From assembly GCF_016587435.1 (NCBI RefSeq), contig NZ_BNJJ01000031.1, positions 1 to 64,000 on the forward strand: 64,000 nucleotides of DNA, in the 5' to 3' direction. A model generated the notes under the pieces. It was not told where the DNA came from, did no database searches, and saw only the letters and a list, made by a program, of their open reading frames with translations. Positions 26,988 to 35,089 of the stretch are shown here, one piece after another. This DNA comes from Dictyobacter formicarum (lineage in GTDB: Bacteria; Chloroflexota; Ktedonobacteria; Ktedonobacterales; Ktedonobacteraceae). How positions within the stretch are numbered: position 1 is the stretch's first letter; each line of letters starts with the position of its first letter. A program made the position numbers and the translations under genes.

Positions 26988-28210
26988 CTGGCGTTTTCAG
27001 GCCAGTCAAGCATAATAGCCTGTACAGTAGCGCCCGGTTGAACGACAGCGCCCCCCTCTGGAACGATGAGCAAGGCATTTGTGTGCAGCAGCGAGGTCGT
27101 GATATGCGAGCCCTGGTTGCCTGTCGTGCGAGCCACAAACTTACCATTCTGCCAGCTGACATAGGCGCGCACATAGTGGCGCCGCATGGCGCGCTCCTGG
27201 ACTCCATCTTCTACCGTGACCTCTATTTGAGGTTTAAACAGGTGGGTATGACCCTGGAGTTTGCGCAGGACGGGGCGTCCAAAGAGCTCGAAGGTAACCG
27301 CGCTGGAAACAGGATTGCCTGGCAGGCCGAGCAAGGGGACCGTCCCGATATGACCAAAGGCCACAGGTTTGCCGGGTCGCATATTGATGCGCCAGAATTG
27401 TATCTCACCCTGTTCAGACATAATATTTTTGACCAGATCGAAGTCTCCTACCGAGACTCCGCCCGAGGTCAAGATAAGATCGGCGTTGAGGGCCTGCGAA
27501 AACTTTTCGCGCAAGCTCTCGACTGTATCGAGAGCGACCCCTAAACGTTGAGGAATAGCCCCGGCGCTCCTGACTGCAGCTTCTAGCAGGTAGCTATTGC
27601 TATTGCGGATCTTGCCCGGTTGGAGGGGCTGATCAATGTCAATGACCTCATCGCCTGTGCCCAGGATAGCGACCCGCGCCCTGCGAGTCACAGGAACGCT
27701 GGCCCAACCCAGCGTCGCCAGGACACCGATCTCCCAGGCCCCAATCTCGGTGCCGCGCGGCAAAATTAACTGGCCACTGCGCATATCTTCGCCGGCCGGA
27801 CGAATATTATTGCCTGGCTTGACCTCTTGTAGAATCTCAACCCAATCACTCTCTGGCCCATCGTGGCGGGTTAGCTCGACCTGGATCACCGTGTCTGCCC
27901 CAGGAGGAACTGGGGCTCCGGTCATAATGCGCATGGCCGTGCCAGGTTCAACCGCATGATCGGCCACATAGCCGGCCGCCACCGTACCAGTCACCTTTAA
28001 ACGCGGTGGCTGATTTTGCTGCGCCTTACTATCCTGACTGAGCAAGGCAAAGCCATCCATGGCAGAATTATCGAACGGAGGGATATTTTCCTGTGCGAAT
28101 ACATCTTCGGCCAGAACAAGGCCTGCTGCCTCGGGGAGTGGTACACGTATTATCGGCAACGGAGTAATTTCTGCCAGGATACGCGAGAGTGCTTCCTCAA
28201 CACTGATCAT
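26984..28210 (-). CDS. moeA: Molybdopterin molybdenumtransferase
   Basis: Inserts molybdate into adenylylated molybdopterin to make Moco. Length 408 aa is typical. Motifs: FDNSAMDGFAL near the N-terminus, GTGDEV, TSGGVSVGDFDLV (MPT-binding), GLPGNPVSSAVTFELF and C-terminal domain IV (QGSHITTSLLHTNALLIVPEG). ATG 28210 has GGAGG eight bases upstream. No other Moco gene is in the window. Stop codon TAG at 26984-26986 overlaps the TAA of the convergent AAA+ gene. Confidence 0.95.
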   Translation of the reverse strand: MISVEEALSRILAEITPLPIIRVPLPEAAGLVLAEDVFAQENIPPFDNSAMDGFALLSQDSKAQQNQPPRLKVTGTVAAGYVADHAVEPGTAMRIMTGAPVPPGADTVIQVELTRHDGPESDWVEILQEVKPGNNIRPAGEDMRSGQLILPRGTEIGAWEIGVLATLGWASVPVTRRARVAILGTGDEVIDIDQPLQPGKIRNSNSYLLEAAVRSAGAIPQRLGVALDTVESLREKFSQALNADLILTSGGVSVGDFDLVKNIMSEQGEIQFWRINMRPGKPVAFGHIGTVPLLGLPGNPVSSAVTFELFGRPVLRKLQGHTHLFKPQIEVTVEDGVQERAMRRHYVRAYVSWQNGKFVARTTGNQGSHITTSLLHTNALLIVPEGGAVVQPGATVQAIMLDWPENAS

Positions 28211-28239
28211 GAAATGGACCTCCTTGATGCAGTTAACGT

Positions 28240-28286
28240 AGAAAAGCCTGGCTCACTTAAATAATCTCGTGATGCCAGGCTTTTCT
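28240..28286 (-). terminator. Terminator of tRNA-Glu
   Basis: AGAAAAGCCTGGC and GCCAGGCTTTTCT form a 13-bp stem with T-runs on both strands; it lies between tRNA-Glu and moeA. Confidence 0.8.
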
Positions 28287-28317
28287 AAATATTTATAATA
28301 TCTATTGTTTAAAAAAG

Positions 28318-28391
28318 TACCTCGTACGGGATTCGAACCCGTGATCTCCGCCTTGAAAGGGCGATGTCCTAGGCCGCTAGACGAACGAGGC
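28318..28391 (-). tRNA. tRNA-Glu (anticodon TTC)
   Basis: 74 nt, no encoded CCA. Acceptor GCCTCGT pairs with ACGAGGT (G1-U72 wobble), anticodon stem TCGCC/GGCGG with loop CTTTCAA (anticodon TTC), T-arm ACGGGTTCGAATCCCGT, discriminator A. Confidence 0.95.
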
Positions 28392-28425
28392 AGGTTTTGC
28401 TTTCGCTTCCGCGTCAACGAAGAGG

Positions 28426-28454
28426 ATTATAACCTACTGTGGAGACTTTGTCAA
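28426..28454 (-). promoter_or_regulatory. Consensus promoter of tRNA-Glu
   Basis: On the minus strand TTGACA, 17-bp spacer, TATAAT, a perfect match to the vegetative consensus, about 28 bases before the tRNA. Confidence 0.85.
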
Positions 28455-28530
28455 GCATGCATTTATGTCTTTTTTTGTTGCTTTCAATATTTCAATATTT
28501 TGTTGGTTTGTTCCAGGCGAGGAAGAAAAA

Positions 28531-28648
28531 AAATCGGGCGCAAGTCCCGAACCTATTGGTATCATGTTCCTTGAAGGTTCTATCGCATGGGCCATCGGAA
28601 CGCTTAAATGATGATGATGCCCATCGGTTTGGGACTTGCGCTCGATTT
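28531..28648 (-). terminator. Large inverted repeat ending in a T-run (terminator of the VOC gene)
   Basis: 23-base arms at 28531-28553 and 28626-28648 share CGCAAGTCCC / GGGACTTGCG and flanks with two mismatches. On the minus strand the structure ends with CGATTTTTTTT. The 72-base loop is unusually long and can itself pair (GGTATCAT region with ATGATGATG), so it may also be a small structured RNA. Confidence 0.6.
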
Positions 28649-28668
28649 CTCGTTCGATACCCGAAAAA

Positions 28669-29085
28669 TCAGGCTTTTGCATAGTCGCCCAGAATCGCCG
28701 TGAGCTCCAGATGGTTGCCGCACGGATCGATAGTAAAGAAGCGGGGACGATGAGGTATCGGCTCGGCTTCAATAATTTGGTAGCCTGCTTCCTTGAGGGC
28801 CTTGCGATAAGACTCCAGGTCGCTGACTTCCAGGCAAAAGTGGCGAACTTCTTCGGGCCTTTGTAAATACGTGTCTGGTACAAAATGCAGCTCTATCTCA
28901 CCTGCTCCGGCGGCAAACCAGACGACCCCCTTCGCGGCCAGGCTGGCAGGCGGCTGTTTCTCTTGAAAGCCAAGTAGACTGCTATAGAAAGCCCGAATCT
29001 GATCTTGCGAGCCGCTCTTGATCGATAGGGAGACATGTTGCAAGCGAGGGAGCTTAATCCCGTTGCGCTCAGGACTGGATGGCAT
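28669..29085 (-). CDS. Glyoxalase/VOC superfamily protein
   Basis: A 138-aa single VOC domain: LQHVSLSIKSGSQDQIRAFYSSLLGF, GEIELHFVP, RHFCLEVSDLESY, FFTIDPCGNHLELTA. Potential metal ligands are H17 in LQHVSLS, E in IELHF, H in RHFCLEV and E in HLELTA. The substrate cannot be assigned; relatives include dioxygenases and fosfomycin-type resistance proteins. AGGAGG precedes the ATG. Confidence 0.85.
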   Translation of the reverse strand: MPSSPERNGIKLPRLQHVSLSIKSGSQDQIRAFYSSLLGFQEKQPPASLAAKGVVWFAAGAGEIELHFVPDTYLQRPEEVRHFCLEVSDLESYRKALKEAGYQIIEAEPIPHRPRFFTIDPCGNHLELTAILGDYAKA

Positions 29086-29376
29086 GTTTTTCCTCCTGGG
29101 ATTGATACTTTCTTCTTTATTGACACACTACCGGCATTTATAGGATATGCCCAGTATACCATACATAGAATTAGCTTGATTTTTTATCATGGAATATAGA
29201 GGGAAAAAGACTAGCGCCTATGGTTATGCTCTTATGGGTAGCGCATATTCTCTATATAGTGGTAGTAGGGATAAATAATGTGCGTGATCTGTTTAGCTAT
29301 AGGCTTTTCTCTCTATGATACAATAGGTTGATGGTTTTATTATTAATCTAGACACTCATTGAAGAGGTAGAGACAC

Positions 29377-30390
29377 ATGACAAAATCCAAGCATCCAGCA
29401 TCGGCGGCGCAACGGCGTGAGCAGGAGCGGCTGCGGCGTGCGCAGCAGCGGAACACAAATACACGTTCGCAGAGCTCTGGTAGGCGCAGAATGCGGCGCT
29501 CAGCGCGCAATACCTGGTTATTGCTAGGTGGCATCATATTGGGCCTGGCCCTGGTTATTGGTAGTTTTATCTATTTTGCGCAGCAGCAAAAAGCCACGGC
29601 TACAAATACCGCCACGCCCAGCGTTTTTCAACAATTGACCACAGTAAAACCCGAGCTGCTTTCTACTGTCGGAAGCGGTGGATTAGAAAAGAGCATCGGT
29701 TCCATATTGAAACCGGTTAAAGGTGCTCCCATCCTCAAAGGGCCATCAGGTAAGCCAGAAATATTTTATATGGGTGGTGATTTTTGTCCTTATTGTGGAG
29801 CGCAACGCTGGCCTATGATTATAGCCCTGAGTAAATTTGGAACTTTTGAAAAGCCTTTGACACCCATCATTTCCAGCGAATCGAATGTGCCCACTTATTC
29901 CTTCCACCAGGCGGCATATAAGAGCAATTATATTGATTTTACGCCTGTCGAAGTCGGTGATAATCAACAGCCACCACAGCCTCTCGACAAACTAACTCCC
30001 CAGCAGGAGCAGTTGGTGAAAACATACGATGCGCCCCCCTATACCAGTGCGGAGAACGCTGGCTCCTTCCCTTTTATGAGTGTGGGCAATCAATTTGTTT
30101 CTATTGGTTCGTACTATTCTCCTACTTTGTTGGTCGGGCACTCCTTTGATGACATCGTCAGTCAGATGCAGACTCCTACCACTGATATATCCCGCAATAT
30201 GCTCGGTTCAGCGAACTATACCATCGCGCAGATCTGTAAGGTCACCAATAACCAGCCAGGCAAAATATGTACGGCCGACCCGATTCCCACTATTCAGGGC
30301 AAGCTGCCCCGGGCCGCCATTCCAACTGGCAATGCCACGCTAGCCAATGTCAATGTGTCTCAGCTGGCCAGCCGACGGCAACACATGTAA
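29377..30390 (+). CDS. DUF929 membrane-anchored thioredoxin-like protein
   Basis: A 337-aa protein: very basic N-terminus, one TM helix at about residues 46-70 (TWLLLGGIILGLALVIGSFIYF), then an extracytoplasmic DUF929 domain with GGDFCPYCGAQRWP. CPYC is a DsbA/thioredoxin-type active site, so a role in disulfide formation or thiol handling outside the membrane is likely. A VKOR-type protein that could reoxidise it is encoded at 3.7 kb. Monocistronic; a terminator follows. Confidence 0.85.
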   Translation: MTKSKHPASAAQRREQERLRRAQQRNTNTRSQSSGRRRMRRSARNTWLLLGGIILGLALVIGSFIYFAQQQKATATNTATPSVFQQLTTVKPELLSTVGSGGLEKSIGSILKPVKGAPILKGPSGKPEIFYMGGDFCPYCGAQRWPMIIALSKFGTFEKPLTPIISSESNVPTYSFHQAAYKSNYIDFTPVEVGDNQQPPQPLDKLTPQQEQLVKTYDAPPYTSAENAGSFPFMSVGNQFVSIGSYYSPTLLVGHSFDDIVSQMQTPTTDISRNMLGSANYTIAQICKVTNNQPGKICTADPIPTIQGKLPRAAIPTGNATLANVNVSQLASRRQHM

Positions 30391-30442
30391 ATGTGTCTTG
30401 TCGTGGTGAAATCACCCTTTGAGGGTATAGACTTATTCATCT

Positions 30443-30475
30443 GAGCGGTGTGTGTGAGCAGACACCGCTCATTTT
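30443..30475 (+). terminator. Terminator of the DUF929 gene
   Basis: GAGCGGTGT / ACACCGCTC stem followed by ATTTT. Confidence 0.75.
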
Positions 30476-30768
30476 GAGTCTGTACCCATTCAGTTGTGAG
30501 CAAAACCCAGACAGGTAAGTATGTGCAATATCGCCAGTTGCACCTTGAATAGCTGCGCTGGTACAATAAGAGACAATTAGTTGGCTCAACTAGTAAGCCT
30601 GTAAGCTATTAGAGAAAGCAGCCATTGGAGAATATTGCAATCAACACTTCTGCCACTGTATACCTTCTATAAGCTCAATCTACTGGAGACTTTCACGTTT
30701 CCTGGATTGTTGTGCCCACCAGATGGTTTTAGATTACGTATTTACAATCTGCCCAGTACAGGCACCTG
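30476..30768. other. Intergenic region without recognised gene
   Basis: About 290 bases between the terminator and the phosphatase gene. No ORF, tRNA or strong promoter could be supported; it presumably holds the phosphatase promoter. Confidence 0.5.
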
Positions 30769-31653
30769 ATGGCGGGTACATCCAGCGTCGATAGAAAAGA
30801 TACGGATATGGGACAACAAGACACACAACCGAGATGGCGAACGGGGCTGTCTGGCTGGTTACACCTATGGTGGTTTTGCCTCTGTGTTGAGTGGCGTTAT
30901 GTCTCCTGGCGGATGCGCCTTTGGCTGCATCCAGAGCAACGAGAAAGTATACAAACGCCCATGAAACAGACTTTGCTGATTGTCCGGCATGGACAGACCA
31001 TCTGGAATGTAGAACATCGCCTACCCGGTCAGCTTCCTGGTGTCTCACTCAACGAGACGGGACGCCAGCAGGCCGCGCGTCTGGCGGAGGCATTACAGGT
31101 GCTGCCACTGAGTTCCATTATTAGCAGTCCTTTAGAGCGTGCTTATCATACTGCTGAATATCTGGCCCAGGGCAGGGATCTGGAAATAATATGTGAGCCC
31201 GACCTCATGGACACAAATGTGGGCCCCTGGGCTGGTCAGGTGATCGATGATCTTGCAAAAAACGATCCAGCCTGGAAAGCTTATGTCAAAGATCCAACGG
31301 TGGCGCCTGAAGGCATCGAGACCTTTCCACAAGTGCAGCGACGCGTGGTGGCGGCTGTAGAGCGCTGGCTGGCCATCGAGAGCACCGGGGCATATCCCGT
31401 CTTTGTCGCCCACGCCGATGTGGTCAAACTGTTATTGGCGCACTATGCGGGTCTCAATCCAGCGCAGGCTGGCGTACTATCTATTGACAATGCCTCTGTC
31501 AGCCTGGTCGAGATTCCCAGAGATAAGCCACAGGAGTCCCACCCTCATGTAGTTGCGATTGGTTGGAATCCCCAGCCAGGCTGGTTAAAAATCCCTGAAG
31601 CAGAAAAGCCATCGCAGACCGATGCACAGGAGGCTGGAGAACAAAAAACGTAG
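30769..31653 (+). CDS. Histidine phosphatase family (phosphoglycerate mutase-like) protein
   Basis: The core begins near residue 65 with LLIVRHGQTIWN (catalytic RHG) and includes SSPLERAYHTAEYL and FVAHADVVKLLLAHYAG (second catalytic His), as in MSMEG4193/CobC-type phosphatases. The 294-aa frame has an N-terminal extension rich in Trp and Arg (GWLHLWWFCLCVEWRYVSW) that may be an amphipathic membrane contact or may be untranslated: ATG at 30769, 30808 and 30961 are all possible and none has a clear SD. Followed by a secretion-type ATPase gene after 87 bp. Confidence 0.8.
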   Translation: MAGTSSVDRKDTDMGQQDTQPRWRTGLSGWLHLWWFCLCVEWRYVSWRMRLWLHPEQRESIQTPMKQTLLIVRHGQTIWNVEHRLPGQLPGVSLNETGRQQAARLAEALQVLPLSSIISSPLERAYHTAEYLAQGRDLEIICEPDLMDTNVGPWAGQVIDDLAKNDPAWKAYVKDPTVAPEGIETFPQVQRRVVAAVERWLAIESTGAYPVFVAHADVVKLLLAHYAGLNPAQAGVLSIDNASVSLVEIPRDKPQESHPHVVAIGWNPQPGWLKIPEAEKPSQTDAQEAGEQKT

Positions 31654-31740
31654 ATAAATTTCCTATCTATATATTTGCCTATCTTGCGTAACGCGTTTGT
31701 TTTAAGCATTCGTTCGCTTGTGTCTGGAAGGAAATTGAGC

Positions 31741-32577
31741 ATGTTTGACCCCCGCGATCCCTATGAGCGTTATTACTGGCATTATGAGTCACGGAGACCG
31801 CTGTCAGTTGCTCAAATCGTTGCTTTACAAAGTGTCGATGCGGAAACCGCTGCCCTAGTCTGGCTCTTGCTAGAGCATGGTGCTTCGCTGACTGTAGCCG
31901 GTCCGACTGATCCGCAGCCTGGTGTAGGTAAGACCACGACGCTCAATGCCTTGCTTCAATTTTTGCCAGAGGGAACAGCACTGGCATATATGTCTGGCAT
32001 GTACGAGAATTTCTCATTTACTCGTCTGCCCGACATTGATCCTGCCACCACCTATGCGCTTTGTAATGAAGTCAGCGACCACCTCCCAATTTATATGTGG
32101 GGTCGCATCGCGCGCCGCTATTTACAGCTACCGGCCCAGGGCTATCACGTGGCGACCAGTGTCCATGCAGACACGATTGATGACGTATTGTATATGTACC
32201 AGCATGATCTCCGTTTGCGGCCTGAGGACATGCGACGCCTGGGTCTGATTATTAATATCGGCCTGGTTGGTCGTTCTTATCCTGCGCGCCGCCGCTGGTT
32301 TAGCACACATTTTATCCAGCCACACGTTGATCCTGATCGGCCCGATACTATTGTCCCGGTTCCGCTTTCACTCTGGAACTCTTTTGACGACACGTTTGAG
32401 CACGCCGACGCTGCATTACTCACAGAACTGGCAGGCTGGATCGGCATGACCCCTGAGGAATTTCAGCCAGCTCTGGAACGTAGGATTGCATGTATGCAGG
32501 AAATTTCGCAGCAGGCAGGAGTCGATATGCAAGGTATGTTTGATGCTATTACAGAATTGCACGAAAAAGAAGCTTAA
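31741..32577 (+). CDS. Minimal type II/IV secretion-type ATPase-like protein
   Basis: A 278-aa protein related to the ATPase domain of VirB11/PilT/TadA proteins. Walker A lies in GPTDPQPGVGKTTTLNALL, with an insertion before the GVGKTT core; a His-box-like VATSVHADTIDDVLYMYQ follows, and EFQPALERR near the C-terminus. The N-terminal domain is very short and the Walker B region is weak, so it may have a different partner from pilus motors. ATG 31741 follows AAGGAAA by seven bases; an upstream in-frame start at 31675 lacks an SD. No pilin or secretion genes are adjacent. Confidence 0.65.
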   Translation: MFDPRDPYERYYWHYESRRPLSVAQIVALQSVDAETAALVWLLLEHGASLTVAGPTDPQPGVGKTTTLNALLQFLPEGTALAYMSGMYENFSFTRLPDIDPATTYALCNEVSDHLPIYMWGRIARRYLQLPAQGYHVATSVHADTIDDVLYMYQHDLRLRPEDMRRLGLIINIGLVGRSYPARRRWFSTHFIQPHVDPDRPDTIVPVPLSLWNSFDDTFEHADAALLTELAGWIGMTPEEFQPALERRIACMQEISQQAGVDMQGMFDAITELHEKEA

Positions 32578-32660
32578 ATAGTTTTTCCAATTCTATGCAG
32601 GAATATATCTTACATTGAATCGTGTTTTATACAAGTAAGAAACAAAAGGAGGGAGCACCT

Positions 32661-32720
32661 ATGTCCTTAATTCAGCTTTATGCTAGCGAAGGACGCTGGC
32701 CACGGATCTGCAACCTTTAG
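32661..32720 (+). CDS. 19-codon upstream ORF in the frame of the following glycosyltransferase
   Basis: ATG 32661 follows a strong AAAAGGAGGGAG site and encodes MSLIQLYASEGRWPRICNL, ending in TAG at 32718-32720. The next codon, TTG 32721, continues the same frame into the glycosyltransferase. It could be a leader peptide for translational coupling, or the original N-terminus interrupted by an amber codon. Confidence 0.4.
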   Translation: MSLIQLYASEGRWPRICNL

Positions 32721-32756
32721 TTGCGTCTCACAATAGAAGAAGAGGAGTCCTACGAC

Positions 32757-33980
32757 ATGTCGTATGCTGTTGCCATGCTCAGCATTCACACGTCGCCGCT
32801 GGATAATCCAGGGCGCACGAAGGATGCTGGTGGCATGAATGTCTATATGCGCGAATTAACATTAGCACTGGCCGCCCAAAACGTTCAGGTTGATATATTT
32901 ACGCGCCGTACCCAGGAAAATACCCCGACCATCGTACATTTGGGTGCAAATGTACGCGTCATTCATATCAAAGCCGGGCCTATTGCTTCACTGCATAAGC
33001 ATGATTTATACCAGTACACCCCCACTTTTGCACGTCATATTGAAGAATTTCGTCGCCGTGAACGTCTGAGCTATGATCTGATCCACAGCCATTACTGGTT
33101 GTCAGGAGTAGCGGCGGTGCGCCTGGCCTGTCATTGGGGTGTTCCCCATATTACTATGTTCCACACACTGGGCCGATTGAAGCAGCTGGCTAATCCCACA
33201 GAAGCAGAGCCACCGTTGCGCCTGGAGATGGAGCAGCGGTTGATCCACCAGGCTGATCGTATTATTGCAGCGACCGCTGATGAGCGTGTCCATATGATGC
33301 GCTATTGCGGTGCCACCACGCATCAGGTTGATGTGATCCCTTGCGGCGTGGACCTCAGGCTTTTCGAACCGTATAACAAACAATGGGCGCGTCAGAGACT
33401 GGGTTTGCCGTTGGAGCAACCGATACTTTTATTTGCCGGCCGACTGGATCCTTTTAAGGGACCTGATCAGCTGTTGCGGGCCGCCGCCCTGATGCAGGAA
33501 GATGCCCATCTGGTTGTAGTTGGCGGTAAACTTGGCGATGACAATGACCTGCGAGCATTACAAGGCCTGGCGCAGACTCTACAGCTGGAAAATCGTGTCA
33601 CTTTTACAGGTGCGCGAGCACGGGAAGAGATGCCCTTGTTTTACAGTGCAGCCGACGTTACAGTAGTGCCTTCGTATCACGAAACGTTTGGCCTGGCCGC
33701 TGTGGAATCCCTGGCCTGCGCTACCCCTGTGGTGGCCACGCGTGCTGGTGGCTTGATGACGGTGGTTCGGCATGGCGAAACCGGCTTCCTCACTCCACGC
33801 TGCCCCGGCTTTTTTGCGGAACGCCTGGACGTGCTACTGCGCGATAATCAGCTGCGGATGCATATGAGCAAAGCCGCGCGCCCATCGGTGCAGCAATTTG
33901 CCTGGTCACATGTAGCTCGTCAAATATATGCTACCTATGAAGAGCTAATCAGCGTTGGTCAATGTCTAGTCGCCCTCTAA
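32757..33980 (+). CDS. GT4-family glycosyltransferase (MshA / sucrose-phosphate-synthase-like)
   Basis: A 407-aa GT-B fold enzyme. N-terminal domain: SPLDNPGRTKDAGGMNVYMREL and the SYDLIHSHYWLSG segment, typical of MshA-like and sucrose-phosphate-synthase-like GT4 proteins. C-terminal donor site: LLFAGRLDPFKGPDQLL and SYHETFGLAAVESLACATPVV (EX7E motif). Likely uses a UDP- or GDP-sugar; acceptor unknown. ATG 32757 follows GAGGAG by ten bases. A rho-independent terminator follows at 34005. Confidence 0.88.
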   Translation: MSYAVAMLSIHTSPLDNPGRTKDAGGMNVYMRELTLALAAQNVQVDIFTRRTQENTPTIVHLGANVRVIHIKAGPIASLHKHDLYQYTPTFARHIEEFRRRERLSYDLIHSHYWLSGVAAVRLACHWGVPHITMFHTLGRLKQLANPTEAEPPLRLEMEQRLIHQADRIIAATADERVHMMRYCGATTHQVDVIPCGVDLRLFEPYNKQWARQRLGLPLEQPILLFAGRLDPFKGPDQLLRAAALMQEDAHLVVVGGKLGDDNDLRALQGLAQTLQLENRVTFTGARAREEMPLFYSAADVTVVPSYHETFGLAAVESLACATPVVATRAGGLMTVVRHGETGFLTPRCPGFFAERLDVLLRDNQLRMHMSKAARPSVQQFAWSHVARQIYATYEELISVGQCLVAL

Positions 33981-34004
33981 AGAAACAGTAATTGTTTGAA
34001 ACGC

Positions 34005-34040
34005 AGGCTGCCCCTTCAAAGAAGTGCGAGCAGCCTTTTC
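34005..34040 (+). terminator. Terminator of the glycosyltransferase gene
   Basis: AGGCTGC (34005-34011) pairs with GCAGCCT (34030-34036) followed by TTTTC. Confidence 0.75.
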
Positions 34041-34274
34041 CATGTTGCAGCTGAAATGATGACATAGCATATTAAACATCTATTTCTAACTGCCTCCACT
34101 TTTTACAACATAGCTGCATAGCTATTACATTATACATATCAATTGTTATACGAATATTCAGCAATAAAATAAATAAAGCTAATTGTTAGTTATATTGACA
34201 TAAGAAGAATTATATTAATACATATGACATTTTTAGAACAATATATGGCAGAGATAGATTAAACAGTTCAAGGG
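34041..34274. other. AT-rich intergenic DNA, no gene seen
   Basis: Very AT-rich, with no supported ORF; it precedes a promoter for a small transcript. Confidence 0.5.
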
Positions 34275-34303
34275 TGGACTTTCACCTATCTCTATGGTAT
34301 AAT
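34275..34303 (+). promoter_or_regulatory. Promoter of a small transcript
   Basis: TGGACT (34275-34280), 17-bp spacer, TATAAT (34298-34303). A terminator 235 bases downstream (34536-34569) defines a short transcription unit. Confidence 0.65.
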
Positions 34304-34425
34304 CATGTGCAAGAGTAAGAGACAATCACGATTTAGACGTTCAGCCTGTATGCTATAAGTTGCAAAAAGCACGAATAGGGCTGCAGGTTTTTTATACCTG
34401 ATTACTATAATCAGGTGAGGGTGGA

Positions 34426-34542
34426 ATGCTTATGTGTACAGTCTCAATCCAAGAAAGCGCCAATCTACTACAGTTGGCGGCGACTGCGACTGAGGCTGAT
34501 CTACAGAGAAACAACGACATCACCCCCATAAAACTGCACTAG
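34426..34542 (+). CDS. Candidate 38-aa peptide in a short transcription unit
   Basis: ATG 34426 (or 34432) after GGTGAGGGTGGA; the peptide begins MLMCTVSIQESANLLQ and ends IKLH. It sits alone between a clear promoter and a terminator whose stem contains the stop codon. The approximately 115-nt leader contains TGATTACTATAATCA and CAGGTTTTTTATACCTG hairpins. No similarity recognised; the unit may instead be a small regulatory RNA. Confidence 0.4.
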   Translation: MLMCTVSIQESANLLQLAATATEADLQRNNDITPIKLH

Positions 34543-34569
34543 GGATATGAGAATTCCTGGTGCTTTTTT
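34536..34569 (+). terminator. Terminator of the small transcript
   Basis: GCACTAGG / CCTGGTGC stem followed by TTTTTT. Confidence 0.75.
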
Positions 34570-34704
34570 CATTACTGGGACCTTTTGCATGGAGCGCGCC
34601 GGGTTCTGCGTACTCATCGATCAACATTTTGGTTTATGTTTGCTATCCAGGAGGATTGCCACTGTACGGGATGCATACTTATTTTAATTAACGGAAGGAG
34701 GACA

Positions 34705-34731
34705 ATGAGGTTTCTTTCGCTCAATCGGTGA
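34705..34731 (+). CDS. Ultra-short ORF (8 codons) with a strong ribosome binding site
   Basis: GGAAGGAGG at 34693-34701 lies three bases before ATG 34705, which encodes MRFLSLNR and stops at TGA. The SD is as good as any in the window, but its spacing is short. Possibly a leader peptide for a downstream structure; unproven. Confidence 0.3.
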   Translation: MRFLSLNR

Positions 34732-35089
34732 GATAAACGTATGTAATGCTCCCCCGGAGCTATAAATACAGTGCATGTGGCTACGGAGTGGTTGCTAGAA
34801 TTAAAGGAGCTTTCAACGGCTCTTGGAAACTATAAAAAAGTGGTATAATGTGCAAAAGATTACGTTAATATATGAATCGGTTGAAAGAACCACTCATACC
34901 CTGAAAAGGGCGTAATCCTTGAGAAATGAGATACGTTTCACGGTCTCTTGCCCATCTGGGGCCAGCCATCTGTTGCCAGATGTGCTGTGCTATTTGCTTA
35001 ATCTCGATTGTAAGGTTATTGAAGCCTATCGAGGGAAGGTAGGTAGAAATCAACACGTTTTACCACGTTTTGAAAGGCAGTGTGCAACT
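34732..35089 (+). other. Leader with promoter-like and RNA-hairpin signals before the SWIM protein
   Basis: TATAAT at 34844-34849 (with a weak TTGGAA 15 bases upstream) precedes a stretch with consecutive hairpins: GGTT-GAAAG-AACC, CCCT-GAAA-AGGG, and CTCAT...ATGAG enclosing the latter (about 34878-34928). This could be a structured 5' leader of roughly 240 nt for the gene at 35090. It matches no riboswitch class recognised by eye. Confidence 0.35.
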
